Notes: generated from the sequence alone by a model not told the origin. Shown: positions 41,810 through 51,990, counted from the first letter of the stretch. The stretch: DNA of 64,000 nucleotides from Pseudoteredinibacter isoporae (GCF_011602085.1 NZ_JAAONY010000001.1:1364001-1428000), one strand, 5' to 3'. Numbers and translations: made by a program.

Positions 41810-43291
41810 ATGAGTTCTATCGATTTAACAGCGCTGGCCCAGGCGGGCTATAACCACGTACCTGTGCAGCGTGAAGTGCTGGCCGATTTGGATACCCCCC
41901 TCTCCAGTTACTTGAAGCTGGCCCAGGGGCCCTACAGTTATCTCTTTGAGTCAGTGCAAGGTGGTGAGAAATGGGGACGTTACTCGATTCTGGGTTTGCC
42001 TGCTCAAACCATACTGACTGCCAGGGGCGATAGGGTCGACGTACATCGTCACGGGGAATTGATCGAAAGTCATAACTTGGCTGATCCCTTAAGCTTTGTC
42101 GAAGAATTCAAGGCCCGTTATCGCAGTCCGGAAATTCCAGGCTTACCTATGTTTACGGGCGGTTTGGTGGGGTATTTTGCTTATGATTGTGTGCGTTATG
42201 TAGAGCCAAAATTAAAGCCTCTAGTCAATGAAGATACCATTGGGACACCCGATATTTTGCTGATGGTTTCTGAAGAGATTCTTGTCTTTGATAATCTTTC
42301 GGGAAAAATTATCTTGATTAATCACGCTGAAATTTCCGGCGAGCACGACAAAGATCAAGCCGCAGTGCAGGAGGCAGAACAACGCCTTGAAGCACTGGAA
42401 AAACGATTGCGGGGGGCGACACCTGCGACTGCCTCCATGTCTTTGGAAGCTCGGGGGGATACCGAAACCGAATTTCGTTCGAGTTTTGGTGAAGAAAACT
42501 TTCAGCGGGCTGTCGATAAAATCAAAGATTATGTTTTGAGCGGTGATACCATGCAGGTGGTGGTATCACAGCGTTTGTCCCTGCCTTTCGAAGCTGAGCC
42601 TCTGAATCTCTATCGAGCACTTCGCAGTTTGAACCCATCCCCCTATATGTATTTTCTGGATTTGGGTGATCACCATGTCGTGGGCTCCAGCCCGGAAATT
42701 CTGGCGCGTTTGGAAAATAATGAAGTGACGGTTCGTCCGATTGCGGGAACCCGTCGTCGAGGTAAAACTCCAGAAGAAGATCTGGAGCTGGAGCAGGATC
42801 TGGTGAATGATCCTAAAGAAATTGCGGAACACCTGATGCTGATTGATCTTGGGCGTAACGATGCAGGACGCGTATCGGAAATTGGCAGTGTAAAGCTCAC
42901 CGATAAAATGGTGGTGGAACGCTATTCCCACGTTATGCATATCACTTCCAATGTGACCGGGCAGTTGCGCGAAGGCTTGAATGCCATGGATGTATTGCGC
43001 GCAGCCTTGCCTGCGGGCACTTTATCCGGCGCACCGAAAATACGGGCCATGGAAATTATTGACGAGCTGGAATCGGAAAAACGCGGCATTTATGGTGGCG
43101 CTGTAGGTTATCTTTCCTGGAATGGAAATATGGATACCGCCATTGCCATTCGTACGGCAGTGATCAAGGATCAAACCTTGTATGTTCAGGCGGGGGCCGG
43201 CGTTGTCGCCGATTCCAAGCCTGAGCTGGAGTGGAAGGAAACCATGAATAAGGCACGTGCCATTTTCCGTGCGGCTGAAATGGTGATCTGA
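41810..43291 (+). CDS. trpE: Anthranilate synthase component I
   Basis: 493 residues. The N-terminal part includes the Trp feedback site region ([20 protein letters not shown]). The chorismate-binding core has [55 protein letters not shown] and [20 protein letters not shown]. With TrpG (52.2 kb) it makes anthranilate from chorismate. trpE and trpGDC are about 9 kb apart, split by sugar-nucleotide genes. The order gph-trpE is as in pseudomonads. Confidence 0.96.
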   Translation: MSSIDLTALAQAGYNHVPVQREVLADLDTPLSSYLKLAQGPYSYLFESVQGGEKWGRYSILGLPAQTILTARGDRVDVHRHGELIESHNLADPLSFVEEFKARYRSPEIPGLPMFTGGLVGYFAYDCVRYVEPKLKPLVNEDTIGTPDILLMVSEEILVFDNLSGKIILINHAEISGEHDKDQAAVQEAEQRLEALEKRLRGATPATASMSLEARGDTETEFRSSFGEENFQRAVDKIKDYVLSGDTMQVVVSQRLSLPFEAEPLNLYRALRSLNPSPYMYFLDLGDHHVVGSSPEILARLENNEVTVRPIAGTRRRGKTPEEDLELEQDLVNDPKEIAEHLMLIDLGRNDAGRVSEIGSVKLTDKMVVERYSHVMHITSNVTGQLREGLNAMDVLRAALPAGTLSGAPKIRAMEIIDELESEKRGIYGGAVGYLSWNGNMDTAIAIRTAVIKDQTLYVQAGAGVVADSKPELEWKETMNKARAIFRAAEMVI

Positions 43292-43508
43292 TTCCGTCGG
43301 ATACAATCGTTGATATAGCCGGCCCGTGTTCAAAGCGCGCCGCAAAATGACAAGCCCTTTCGGCGGATTCGGCCATTGGGCTTTCCCGCCTTAAATGTTA
43401 GATTTACTCCATATTGCCTGAGTTCATCTTCGGTGCCGGATATCGAGGCGCGCGAATCCCGAGAGATAGCGAAGGTCGCAAATGTATTCTTATTAAAAGG
43501 CTTGTTTC

Positions 43509-44921
43509 ATGTCAGCAGCTTTGAACATCGTCATCATGGCAGGTGGCTCCGGAACCCGCATGTGGCCTATGTCGCGTACGGCTTACCCCAAGCAATTCCT
43601 GAACCTGAACAGCGATAATAGTATGTTGCAGGAAACCATCCAGCGTCTGCACGGTTTATCGGAAAGCCAGACCACCATCATCACGAATGAAGAACATCGT
43701 TTTCTGGTCGCGGAACATCTTCGTCAGCTGAATAAAAAAGCTGAAATCTTACTGGAGCCGGTCGGCCGCAACACTGCCCCAGCTATCGCACTGGCGGCGT
43801 TTCGGGCTCAACAGCGTGGTGACGGCGATCAATTGTTATTGGTATTGGCGGCAGACCATGTAATTGAAAACAGCTCGGAATTTCGACGCGTAGTCCAGCA
43901 GGCTTTACCTATTGCCCGCGATGGAAAACTGGTGACTTTTGGAATTGTACCGGATAGCCCGGCGACAGGTTACGGCTATATTCGTCAGGGTGAAGCCCAA
44001 GCTGAGGCTTATAAAGTTGATGCTTTTGTTGAAAAGCCCGATTTGGCGACTGCCGAACAATACCTGGCCAGCGGTGAATACCTTTGGAACAGCGGAATGT
44101 TTTTATTTCGGGCAGATCGCTATCTGGAAGAATTGAAAGAATATCGAGCGGATATTTATCAGGCCTGCGAAGCGGCCTCCCAAAACCTGAGTGCCGATTT
44201 GGATTTTTTGCGCATCAATAAAACGGCCTTTGAGGCCTGCCCGGATGATTCCATTGATTATGCGGTTATGGAAAAAACCGATCAGGCAGTGGTATTGCCA
44301 TTGGATGCTGGTTGGAGTGATGTGGGTAGTTGGTCGGCCCTTTGGGATATTAAGGAAAAAGACCAACATGGCAATGTCCATCAGGGGGATGTGATTGATC
44401 GAGACAGCCACAATAATTTTGTGATTACCGAGGAAAAGCTGGTGGCTACCATTGGTGTGGACAATCTTGTGATTGTGGATACCAAAGACGCGGTATTAGT
44501 GGCTGACCGAAACCGCGTTCAGGAAGTTAAGGATATTGTTGGCGAGCTTAAGCAGCAGGGGCGCAGCGAGCATGTACAGCACCGGGAAGTGTATCGCCCC
44601 TGGGGAAAATACGATTCTATCGATGCGGGTGAGCGTTATCAGGTAAAACGAATTACCGTAAATCCCGGTGCAAAACTGAGTCTGCAAAAACATCATCACC
44701 GAGCGGAGCATTGGATTGTAGTCAGCGGTACGGCGAAGGTGACTAATGGCGACAAGACCTTACTGGTCAGTGAAAATGAATCCACTTATATCCCCATCGG
44801 CGTGGTTCATTGCCTGGAAAACCCCGGCAAAATCCCTTTGGAATTGATTGAGGTTCAATCTGGCTCTTACCTCGGTGAGGATGATATTGTACGCTTGCAG
44901 GACGACTACGGACGGGGTTAA
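43509..44921 (+). CDS. manC: Mannose-1-phosphate guanylyltransferase / mannose-6-phosphate isomerase
   Basis: 470 residues, a bifunctional type II enzyme. N-terminal nucleotidyltransferase: [36 protein letters not shown] and FVEKPD. The C-terminal cupin (PMI) domain: [39 protein letters not shown] and [14 protein letters not shown] with the metal-binding His and Glu. It makes GDP-mannose for exopolysaccharide or LPS. It starts the insert of carbohydrate genes between trpE and trpG. Its own promoter should lie in the 217-bp spacer after trpE. Confidence 0.94.
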   Translation: MSAALNIVIMAGGSGTRMWPMSRTAYPKQFLNLNSDNSMLQETIQRLHGLSESQTTIITNEEHRFLVAEHLRQLNKKAEILLEPVGRNTAPAIALAAFRAQQRGDGDQLLLVLAADHVIENSSEFRRVVQQALPIARDGKLVTFGIVPDSPATGYGYIRQGEAQAEAYKVDAFVEKPDLATAEQYLASGEYLWNSGMFLFRADRYLEELKEYRADIYQACEAASQNLSADLDFLRINKTAFEACPDDSIDYAVMEKTDQAVVLPLDAGWSDVGSWSALWDIKEKDQHGNVHQGDVIDRDSHNNFVITEEKLVATIGVDNLVIVDTKDAVLVADRNRVQEVKDIVGELKQQGRSEHVQHREVYRPWGKYDSIDAGERYQVKRITVNPGAKLSLQKHHHRAEHWIVVSGTAKVTNGDKTLLVSENESTYIPIGVVHCLENPGKIPLELIEVQSGSYLGEDDIVRLQDDYGRG

Positions 44922-45001
44922 ATTAAAATAACGACGGGCTGCAGGTAGCATATGCCCGGCACGGTTTTGAATTCAAAGGCCTGGCGTGGCAAGGAAACCG
45001 T

Positions 45002-45802
45002 ATGCCAATCGCGGAACGAGTACACTGGAAGCATTGTCTCTTTCGATTTCTGAGCGGCAGTGTCTTTTATGCAAAGCTGATCGCTTGGTCAAGCGCATTG
45101 ATGTTGGGTTCTGCCCTGGGGGCTGAATATGGCGCTGTTACTGCGGATGTGGTCAATGTGTATCAAGGCCCTGGCGTGCAATTCCCGCGCGTTGGCCAGC
45201 TGCAACGAGGTCAGATTATCAATCGGCTTCGCGTCCAGGACGGCTGGACAGAAATCAGTTTCAGCGATTTTCTCCCCGATGCGAACATGCAACAGCGTGC
45301 CTGGATTCGTTCGGGGCATATCACTATCGATCCAATCTCCCAGCGATTGGGGCGGGCCACGAAAAGCAAGCCGGTAGACACTCAAACCAACAGCGACTCT
45401 ATTCAAGGAGAGCGGCAGACTCCAACTCCGCATCTTGAAACTACGTCCTCTCACGCGGTGCATCCCGTGCGCTTGAATCTGGAGACGGAGCAGCTCAATT
45501 GTCAGCGATCCCGGGAGCGTATTACCCAGTGTGATTTCAGTCTGCGCATCGGGTTGTTAGGCAAGGCGGATATTACGAGGGCGAAAGTGCGATGTGAGTC
45601 GGAGTTTCTGGTGGAAGTCTCCGGAGGCGACCCTATCCACTACCATTGGCAACAGGAGCAGATCTATCGAATTAAACAAGGCGGTGGAATTTTCAATATG
45701 GCCAGTTCTCTTGAAGCTAAGAACGAGTTTGATATTCGAAAAGTCAGCTTGCTTTCCCGTCACTGTGCTGTGACAGCATTTGGTCGTTCGAAAAATAATT
45801 AA
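45002..45802 (+). CDS. Exported SH3-domain protein
   Basis: 266 residues, AAGGAAACC before the ATG. A hydrophobic segment (LIAWSSALMLGSALGA) acts as signal or anchor. Residues about 42-105 are a bacterial SH3 domain (VTADVVNVYQGPGVQFPRVG, then GQIINRLRVQDGWTEISF and AWIRSGHI). The rest is a Ser/Thr-rich linker and a beta-rich C-terminal domain with three Cys (NCQRSRERITQCDF, VRCESEF) that I do not recognise. SH3b domains bind cell wall peptides. It lies 80 bp after manC and may be co-transcribed with it. Confidence 0.7.
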   Translation: MPIAERVHWKHCLFRFLSGSVFYAKLIAWSSALMLGSALGAEYGAVTADVVNVYQGPGVQFPRVGQLQRGQIINRLRVQDGWTEISFSDFLPDANMQQRAWIRSGHITIDPISQRLGRATKSKPVDTQTNSDSIQGERQTPTPHLETTSSHAVHPVRLNLETEQLNCQRSRERITQCDFSLRIGLLGKADITRAKVRCESEFLVEVSGGDPIHYHWQQEQIYRIKQGGGIFNMASSLEAKNEFDIRKVSLLSRHCAVTAFGRSKNN

Positions 45803-46409
45803 TGTTCAGCGATCGATTTTAATTTGAGTTGTTTAGTAACAAAGTACGATTTTATTTTCTTGGCCGTTTGTTCGTGGTGAACCCGGATTCATCGTTTGAT
45901 GTCGATACAATGTGTCGGTTAAAAGATGGAGTTTTGTCTCTGGGTAAAGAAAAATCAGTTATTAAAAAATAAAGCGTAAATAGCCACTGATTATAAAAGT
46001 CTTTTTGTCCAGCCCCTTATCCATGTTTTGTCGTTTATTTCCCTAATTAGGGTGAAAGCGTGATTTGATTCACACTAATAGTGTTGCCCACATCAAGTTA
46101 ATTACTTAGACTTCATTCATCTCTCGCTTATTCTTTAAGCCATAAGAGAGTAATTTGAAGCTCAAAAAAATAGACAATGGCGCAAAAAAGCCAGATATGA
46201 GTGCTTGAATTATTTTTCAAAAGGTTCATTGCATGAACCAGGGAGATGTCTAAAAAGGACTTTGGAAAAGGCCAAGGGAAATAGGGTGTTCTCTAGGCTT
46301 GAATAATGATTCGGATACCATAACGAGTATCTGTTCGCTTATTTTTCAAGTCAGAGGATTGGCGTAAAGCAGCTGCCAGCTTGCGGTTTCGCTTAGGCGA
46401 ATGGCTGGT
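45803..46409. other. 607-bp gene-free AT-rich region with palindromes
   Basis: No ORF of interest on either strand. Three perfect small palindromes are visible: CCCTAATTAGGG (46041-46052), ACACTAATAGTGT (46072-46084) and the hairpin GGTTCA-TTGCA-TGAACC (46223-46239). The region lies between convergent genes (SH3 protein rightward, UPF0149 protein leftward), where a promoter region is not needed, so a small RNA or a lost gene is possible. Confidence 0.5.
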
Positions 46410-47018
46410 TTAGCGCTGCTTTTTTAATCCTTTTTCCGGCTCCTTCTCGTCAGTAACAATAATCTTCTGATAAACGGCTTCCCTGATTTGATTGATCGTA
46501 ATGATGAGTTGTCGATTGAGATTATTGACCTGTGTTTGTTTTCCGGGGGGCTTTTCCCAATGCCCCAGAAAAGCCTGACTTTGCAAAATATTTTCGAAGT
46601 CTTGTTCGGAGTTTTTGCAATGATCTTGCCATTCCCTGCTGTAAAGTTGAGTCCCTAGCAGAAACCCCTGAGCCCATTGACTTCCATTGGGGCGTTCCAG
46701 AAACGTTAAGGGCAGAAACAAATCATCCTCCTGAAGACGGGTGCGGACATTTTTCCAGTGTTGAATCATGCAGGCGAAGAATTGAAAAATTTCGTCGCTG
46801 CGATAAAAGATTCCACCTGCGGGCAAGTCTCCGCCACCCCAGAGCCATTCGATCCAGTCGGAAATATCGTAATCAATGGGACTCAAATGCAAGGCAGTAT
46901 AGTATCCATCTGCCTTTTCGATATTCATGGCACCGGGTATTTTGCAAAAGCGAGCCAGTTCTTGCCGAATCAGTTGTTGCTCGGCCTCGCTTGGTAGGTG
47001 GACTTTTTGAATTGGCAT
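46410..47018 (-). CDS. UPF0149 (YecA/YgfB-like) family protein
   Basis: 202 residues. The family marker AMNIEKADGYYTALHLSP corresponds to the MSLxELDGFLTAL-type segment of UPF0149 proteins. WIEWLWGGG, FQFFACMIQHWKNV and WAQGFLLGTQL match the helical core. The C-terminal SEC-C zinc motif found in YecA is absent, and the tail is Lys-rich. Function is unknown. It is last in the leftward run galU, pgi, UDP-sugar dehydrogenase homologue, with a 108-bp gap before it. Confidence 0.72.
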   Translation of the reverse strand: MPIQKVHLPSEAEQQLIRQELARFCKIPGAMNIEKADGYYTALHLSPIDYDISDWIEWLWGGGDLPAGGIFYRSDEIFQFFACMIQHWKNVRTRLQEDDLFLPLTFLERPNGSQWAQGFLLGTQLYSREWQDHCKNSEQDFENILQSQAFLGHWEKPPGKQTQVNNLNRQLIITINQIREAVYQKIIVTDEKEPEKGLKKQR

Positions 47019-47126
47019 GGCAAGCGTCCGTCTGCGGGGCTATACATTAAGTGTAGCGTCCTGGGAATCACTCGCCATTGTTCGTAAACAGCAGTGTAAA
47101 TAATTTACGTATTACCGGCGCTGTAT

Positions 47127-48416
47127 TTATCGGCCCACGCCGTAGTAACTAAATCCAAGTTCTTCAATGAGCTTTTTGTCAAAGACATTACGGCCATCGA
47201 TAACCAGGGCAGTGTTCATGGCGTCGCGCATGGTTTGATAGTCTGGCGAGAAATACTGTGCCCATTCGGTCAGCAGTAGCAGACCGTCACTGTTCTCAAG
47301 CGCTTGCATTTCGTTCTGGCAGAATCTCAATTGGTCATTGTGATGGTGCTTGGCAAAATACATTTCAATATTTGCCATGGCCATTGGGTCGTGTACCTGT
47401 ACTTTACATCCCTGATTTAACAGAGCATCGATGACTTTCAGGCTTGGTGCGTTGCTGATACTCGCTGTGCCGGGCTTAAAGGCCAGCCCCCAAATGCTGA
47501 TGGTTTTGCCTTGCAAATTGCAGTCATAGTGGCGCCAAAGCTTACGAAAAGGCAGTTCTTTTTGTTTTTCATTTTCTTCCAGTACGGTACTGAGCAGGCT
47601 TGAGTTTCTGGCTTGGCTGAGCGTACCGGCAAGGCCTTCAATGTACTGGGGAAAGTGTTCGCCACCGAAGCCGCAGCCTGGGTTTAAATAGTGTTGTCCA
47701 ATACGTTCGTCGCTACCCATGGCCTGACGAATAATATCGATGTCGACATCAATTTCATCCGCCAGATTGGCGAGGTCATTGATGTAGGCCAGACGCAAAG
47801 CCAGCATGCCGGTAATAGCAAATTTAGTGTATTCCGCTTCCCGGGCGCTCATAAGCAGCCAGCTGTTCACATTTTGGCTGAACGGACGGTACAGGGCGCG
47901 AATGTGCATTAATGCCCATTCCTGCTGACAGCCAATAATCAAATGGTCAGGCTTTTTAAAATGTGCCAGCGCGCTACCTGCTGGTAATTGATCCGGGATG
48001 TAGGCCATGACTTGTTGATTGCCACTGAGGAAAGCTTGCAGCTTATCGCTGGCACCAATGCCAAAGTTGCTGGCATTCATCACGATCAATTGCCGCTCTT
48101 TATCCTTGGCCAGCATGTGGCAAAGTGATTCCGCATACGTCAGCTGTTTGGGGAGAAAGGCCAAAAAGTGCAGCATGGCCATACTTGCGGTTGTGACTTC
48201 GCTAAATTGCAGGCGCCCGCTATCTTGCTGTTGTTGGAGTTGTTCGATCAGGCCGGGCTCTTCTTTTACATTGGCTGGTGCATGATCGAGATTGGCAGAC
48301 TCGCTGTTGTCTCCGCCGGAAAACAAGGGTGTAAACAACACCTCATTGCCCATCTCGGCAAAACAGGCCGCTGCGGTCCAGGCGATTAATTCATTACCCC
48401 AAATTGCAATTTTCAT
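47127..48416 (-). CDS. UDP-sugar dehydrogenase homologue lacking the catalytic cysteine
   Basis: 429 residues, the right length for UDP-glucose/GDP-mannose dehydrogenase, with all three domains. The N-terminal dinucleotide site lacks the usual GxGYVG and reads IAIWGNELIAWTAAACFAEM. The active-site loop reads LNPGCGFGGEHFPQ where active enzymes have PGxGFGGSCFPKD, so both the nucleophilic Cys (now His) and the Lys-Asp are missing. The middle (EYTKFAITGMLALRLAYIND) and C-terminal domain (SIWGLAFKPGT, LLLLTEW) are preserved. It is probably not a normal dehydrogenase but a regulator, scaffold or altered enzyme. Neighbours pgi and galU make its sugar-nucleotide precursors. Confidence 0.85.
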   Translation of the reverse strand: MKIAIWGNELIAWTAAACFAEMGNEVLFTPLFSGGDNSESANLDHAPANVKEEPGLIEQLQQQQDSGRLQFSEVTTASMAMLHFLAFLPKQLTYAESLCHMLAKDKERQLIVMNASNFGIGASDKLQAFLSGNQQVMAYIPDQLPAGSALAHFKKPDHLIIGCQQEWALMHIRALYRPFSQNVNSWLLMSAREAEYTKFAITGMLALRLAYINDLANLADEIDVDIDIIRQAMGSDERIGQHYLNPGCGFGGEHFPQYIEGLAGTLSQARNSSLLSTVLEENEKQKELPFRKLWRHYDCNLQGKTISIWGLAFKPGTASISNAPSLKVIDALLNQGCKVQVHDPMAMANIEMYFAKHHHNDQLRFCQNEMQALENSDGLLLLTEWAQYFSPDYQTMRDAMNTALVIDGRNVFDKKLIEELGFSYYGVGR

Positions 48417-48443
48417 AAGCGCTATTAATTATCTTAAATGTCT

Positions 48444-50087
48444 TTATTGATTGATGGCTTGAATTAATCCGGCGGTCGAGGCATCCAGATTATCCGTCTC
48501 GTGTCCATCCAATTGGCCCAATAAATTGGTGGCGACTTGTTTGCCCAGTTCGACACCCCATTGATCGAAAGGGTTGATGCCCCAGATGACCGATTGCACA
48601 AACACCTTGTGTTCATACATGGCAATCAGCTGCCCGAAGGTGAAAGGGCTCAGTTCATTGAGCATAATGGTAGTGCAGGGCTGATTGCCCTGATAACGTT
48701 TGTGTGCGGGCGCGCTCTGGGCATCTTCCAATACGCTGTCGCCCAGTGCAAGAATTCGGCTTTGGGCAAAGCAGTTGGCCAGATTGAGTTGATGCTGATG
48801 GCGCAATTCCTGACTCGCGTCCGGACCGTATCGTTTGGCCGCGACAATAAAGTCACACATCACGGCCTCGGTACCCTGGTGCAGTAACTGGTAGAACGCA
48901 TGTTGTGCATTGGTGCCAATTTCACCCCACAAAATTGGGCAGGTATTGTAATCAACCGTTTCGCCCTGGCGGTTTACACTCTTGCCATTGCTTTCCATCT
49001 CAAGCTGTTCAAGGTAAGCCGGCAAGTTTTTCAAACGTCCATCGTAGGGCAGTATTGCGTGGGCACCAATGTTGAGGAAATTAATATTCCAGATGCCTGT
49101 TAAGGCCAGTAGAGCTGGAATGTTTTCTTCCAGTGGCGCCTGACGGAAATGTTCATCCATACTATGCGCGCCGGCCAACATGGTTTTAAAAGCGCTCATG
49201 CCCAGCTTTAAGGCAATTAGCAAGCCGATGGCTGACCACATGGAATAGCGCCCACCTGTCCATTCCCAAAACTCCAATTGATTCTGTTTGGGAATTCCCC
49301 AAGCCAACATTTTTTCGGGCTTGGAAGAGACGGCAATAAAGTGTCGGGCCACCAATGCCGTTTCGCTGCAATTGGCATTTTGGTTGAGCCACTCTTTAGC
49401 TGTGGCGGCATTGGCCATCGTGTCGATCGTCGTAAAGGATTTCGACGCGATCACGAACAGAGTACGCATTGGGTTCAGCACTTTCAGCAGATCGGCTAAC
49501 TGACTGCCATCCATGGAGCTGACAAAGTGCACATCGATGGCGGCTTGCTGTGCAAGCCTTCCGCTGTCATCTCGGGCGGGTGTTTCAGCTAAAGCGTTGC
49601 AGGCCATTAAGGGGCCCAGGTCTGATCCCCCGACACCGATATTCACCACAGTGTCGATGGCTTCGCCGCTGCATCCCCGCCATTGCCCTGAGTGAATCAT
49701 GTGGACAAGGTCATCCATGCGTTGCAAATTTTGTTGCACATCGATACTGATGTTCTTGCCTTCCAGCCAGCATTCTTTGCCCTCTGGCAAGCGCAGAGCG
49801 GTATGCAGGGCGGGGCGATTTTCTGTGTGATTAACTTCAGCGCCTTCAAAGAGTTGTCGGATCCAGTTTGGTAGTTCGCATTGTTCCGCGAGTGCAATCA
49901 GTTGCTCAAGAGTGTCACGCTGAAAATGCTGTTTTGAAAAATCCACCAGTAACTCGCCCTGACGAAAGCTGAGCTGCTCAAAGCGTTTTGGGTTTTCACT
50001 AAACAATTGGTGAATGGGTTGCTGGCGTTGTTGATCGGCCAGGGCTTTTAAAGCCTGCCACTGAGAACTCTCGCTGATGTTATTCAT
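48444..50087 (-). CDS. pgi: Glucose-6-phosphate isomerase
   Basis: 547 residues, standard size. Signatures GVGGSDLGPLMACNALAE, ASKSFTTIDTMANAATAKEW, FWEWTGGRYSMWSAIGLLIA and GEIGTNAQHAFYQLLHQGTE are all present, with the catalytic Glu and His in the last block and in the NWNINF region. It interconverts glucose-6-P and fructose-6-P and feeds both the GalU branch (UDP-glucose) and the ManC branch (GDP-mannose) encoded here. It lies 70 bp after galU and 27 bp before the dehydrogenase homologue. Confidence 0.96.
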   Translation of the reverse strand: MNNISESSQWQALKALADQQRQQPIHQLFSENPKRFEQLSFRQGELLVDFSKQHFQRDTLEQLIALAEQCELPNWIRQLFEGAEVNHTENRPALHTALRLPEGKECWLEGKNISIDVQQNLQRMDDLVHMIHSGQWRGCSGEAIDTVVNIGVGGSDLGPLMACNALAETPARDDSGRLAQQAAIDVHFVSSMDGSQLADLLKVLNPMRTLFVIASKSFTTIDTMANAATAKEWLNQNANCSETALVARHFIAVSSKPEKMLAWGIPKQNQLEFWEWTGGRYSMWSAIGLLIALKLGMSAFKTMLAGAHSMDEHFRQAPLEENIPALLALTGIWNINFLNIGAHAILPYDGRLKNLPAYLEQLEMESNGKSVNRQGETVDYNTCPILWGEIGTNAQHAFYQLLHQGTEAVMCDFIVAAKRYGPDASQELRHQHQLNLANCFAQSRILALGDSVLEDAQSAPAHKRYQGNQPCTTIMLNELSPFTFGQLIAMYEHKVFVQSVIWGINPFDQWGVELGKQVATNLLGQLDGHETDNLDASTAGLIQAINQ

Positions 50088-50157
50088 ATTGTTGTTGTAT
50101 TCATCTCACATAGTATTTGTGATCTTGGGACGTATTGACTTGCGATTTTCGTTTGCT

Positions 50158-51087
50158 CTAGATCAGGTCTTTTACCAGGGCTCGCAGGCTGTCTTTGGTT
50201 TCTGGATGCGCCAAACCATAAACGAGATTGGCTTCGAGATAACCGGCTTTGTTACCGCAGTCATAGCTTTTGCTCTGCATGGTGTAAGCCATTAATTGGC
50301 CGCCCTCTTCGATCAAGTTGGCCATCGCATCCGTTAGCTGAATTTCACCACCGGCGCCTGCTTTGGTTTGGGTCAATAATTCCATGACACGAGCGGGAAG
50401 AATGTAGCGACCGTTGATGCTCAAATTGGATGGGGCATCCGCAGGCTTGGGTTTTTCCACCATGTCGACAATGTTGGCGCAGCTGCCTGGCGCAGGACTC
50501 TGGTCAGCACAGTCGACAATTCCGTAACGTTCGACTTTATCTTCGGGAACCGCTTCCACCATGATTTGGCCACAACCGTGTTGGCGGTAGGCGGCGACCA
50601 TTTGGCTTAAATCGGAAGCTTGCCCGCTGATATCAGGGATCAGCATGTCTGGCAAAATGACGGCGAAATCTTCATTGGCTACCAAAGGCGCAGCGCAGAG
50701 TACAGCATGACCCAGACCCAAGGCTTTGGCTTGTCGGACAGTGCTGATATTAACACCGGCAGGTAAGGTGTGCTGAACGCTCTCCAGAAGATCCTGTTTG
50801 TTTTTACGAGACAGTTCGCTCTCCAACTCGTAATGCACGTCGAAGTGATCCTCGATCGCACTTTTGCCGCTGCGGCTCACTAGAATAATTTCAGTAAAAC
50901 CGGCAGCGGCTGCTTCTTCCACAACATGCTGAATGACGGGCTTGTCAACAACGGGCAGCATTTCCTTGGGAATGGCTTTGCTGGCTGGCAGAACTCGTGT
51001 GCCAAGACCGGCGACTGGAATGATCGCTTTGCGCAAAGGTTTCGGCTGTGAGGAAGAAGATGAGTGTGAAGAATTACTGCTTGTCAT
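50158..51087 (-). CDS. galU: UTP-glucose-1-phosphate uridylyltransferase
   Basis: 309 residues. Signature KAIIPVAGLGTRVLPASKAI followed by KEMLPVVDKPVIQHVVEEA; later VMVEAVPEDKVERYGIVDC and SINGRYILPARVMELL. It makes UDP-glucose from glucose-1-P and UTP. The N-terminus has a short Ser/Gln-rich extension (residues 2-14). It is first in the leftward operon galU-pgi-dehydrogenase homologue. The promoter should be in the 489-bp spacer to the right. Confidence 0.95.
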   Translation of the reverse strand: MTSSNSSHSSSSSQPKPLRKAIIPVAGLGTRVLPASKAIPKEMLPVVDKPVIQHVVEEAAAAGFTEIILVSRSGKSAIEDHFDVHYELESELSRKNKQDLLESVQHTLPAGVNISTVRQAKALGLGHAVLCAAPLVANEDFAVILPDMLIPDISGQASDLSQMVAAYRQHGCGQIMVEAVPEDKVERYGIVDCADQSPAPGSCANIVDMVEKPKPADAPSNLSINGRYILPARVMELLTQTKAGAGGEIQLTDAMANLIEEGGQLMAYTMQSKSYDCGNKAGYLEANLVYGLAHPETKDSLRALVKDLI

Positions 51088-51576
51088 GAATTAAAAACCC
51101 CTGAATATCCATATTGTTGTCTCAGTTGAGAGTGACGCGAATAACAGCAGCCTTGCCTTTCCGCCTAATAAACATTGCCCCGGACTTCTTCCCTGCACCT
51201 ATTGGTTTGCATACAGGCATCAGACACTTGGGTCGTGTTTTTAAGTATGCGAGTGATTGCTAATTCTGCAAGCACCTTATATTAGGGTATTAGTCTATCA
51301 TGTCCGTTTTATGTCGCCCACGAACCGCCTGTGAGAACAGAATGATCATGTGGGTAAACCGTCGTCTGATGTGGCCGCTGGTCTGCTCCCGGAAAAGTTG
51401 CTGAGGGTTTGAGCAGCTGCGTTCACAGGCTGATAGAGGGTTCAGCAAATGGAAAGTTCCACCGGCGGCGCGAGTATAACGGGAAAGTGCCCGAAGACTG
51501 AAAGGGAAATGGCGTCTTATTCTTTGTTTTAGGGCCATGCCATAATCATGGCCCCGGAGTGAGTCGGTTTGTGGGT
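51088..51576. other. 489-bp spacer upstream of galU, no convincing gene
   Basis: An 82-codon frame on the minus strand (51290-51538) has no family match or ribosome site. GGGCCATG (51532-51539) and CATGGCCC (51547-51554) form a strong hairpin just beyond the end of the His-rich protein gene, without a T-run on either side. The galU promoter should be in the left half. Confidence 0.45.
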
Positions 51577-51990
51577 CTAGATATGAGCTACGACTTTGAC
51601 GTGCTTTTTGTGCGGTTTCTTGACCAGCACATAGTCATGGTGCTTTTTGTTGTAGCGATAATAATGGCCATTCACCAGGTGGTAGTGCTGACTGTTCACA
51701 ATCACAATTTTACCTTTGCCCGGTAATACCTTCAGGCGGGCCCCGTGTGGGGTGGCAACGACGGTGTAGTGATTGTCGATGTAGCGGTAAAACAGGCCTC
51801 CGGCGACGAAGTAGTGCAACCCCTTCCAGACAAATTTAGCGTGCACTTTTGGGAGTTGGTGGTGATGCCCCCCATGTTTGTGCACGGTGACGGTTTTTAC
51901 CTTGTGGGCAATGGATTGTTGGCTCAATACAAGGCCGGCGATAAGAGCGATGGAGCTTATTGCGACTTTGGTTGTGGATGATGGCTTCAT
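51577..51990 (-). CDS. Small secreted His/Lys-rich protein
   Basis: 137 residues from the ATG at 51990 with AGGAG upstream. A signal peptide (VAISSIALIAGLVLSQQSIA) is followed by a mature protein with very high His, Lys and Tyr content: HKHGGHHHQLPKVHAKFVW, YRYIDNHYTVV, VNSQHYHLVNGHYYRY and a basic HHDYVLVKKPHKKHVK tail. Two related beta-hairpin-like units (FYRYIDNHYTVV and YYRYNKKHHDYVLV) suggest an internal repeat similar to DUF6515-type proteins. Metal or polyanion binding in the periplasm is possible. Function unknown. It stands alone. Confidence 0.65.
   Translation of the reverse strand: MKPSSTTKVAISSIALIAGLVLSQQSIAHKVKTVTVHKHGGHHHQLPKVHAKFVWKGLHYFVAGGLFYRYIDNHYTVVATPHGARLKVLPGKGKIVIVNSQHYHLVNGHYYRYNKKHHDYVLVKKPHKKHVKVVAHI

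Noticed and set aside
51290-51538. 82-codon minus-strand frame upstream of galU
   Set aside because: No ribosome site, Arg/Ser-rich composition without family match; treated as non-coding.
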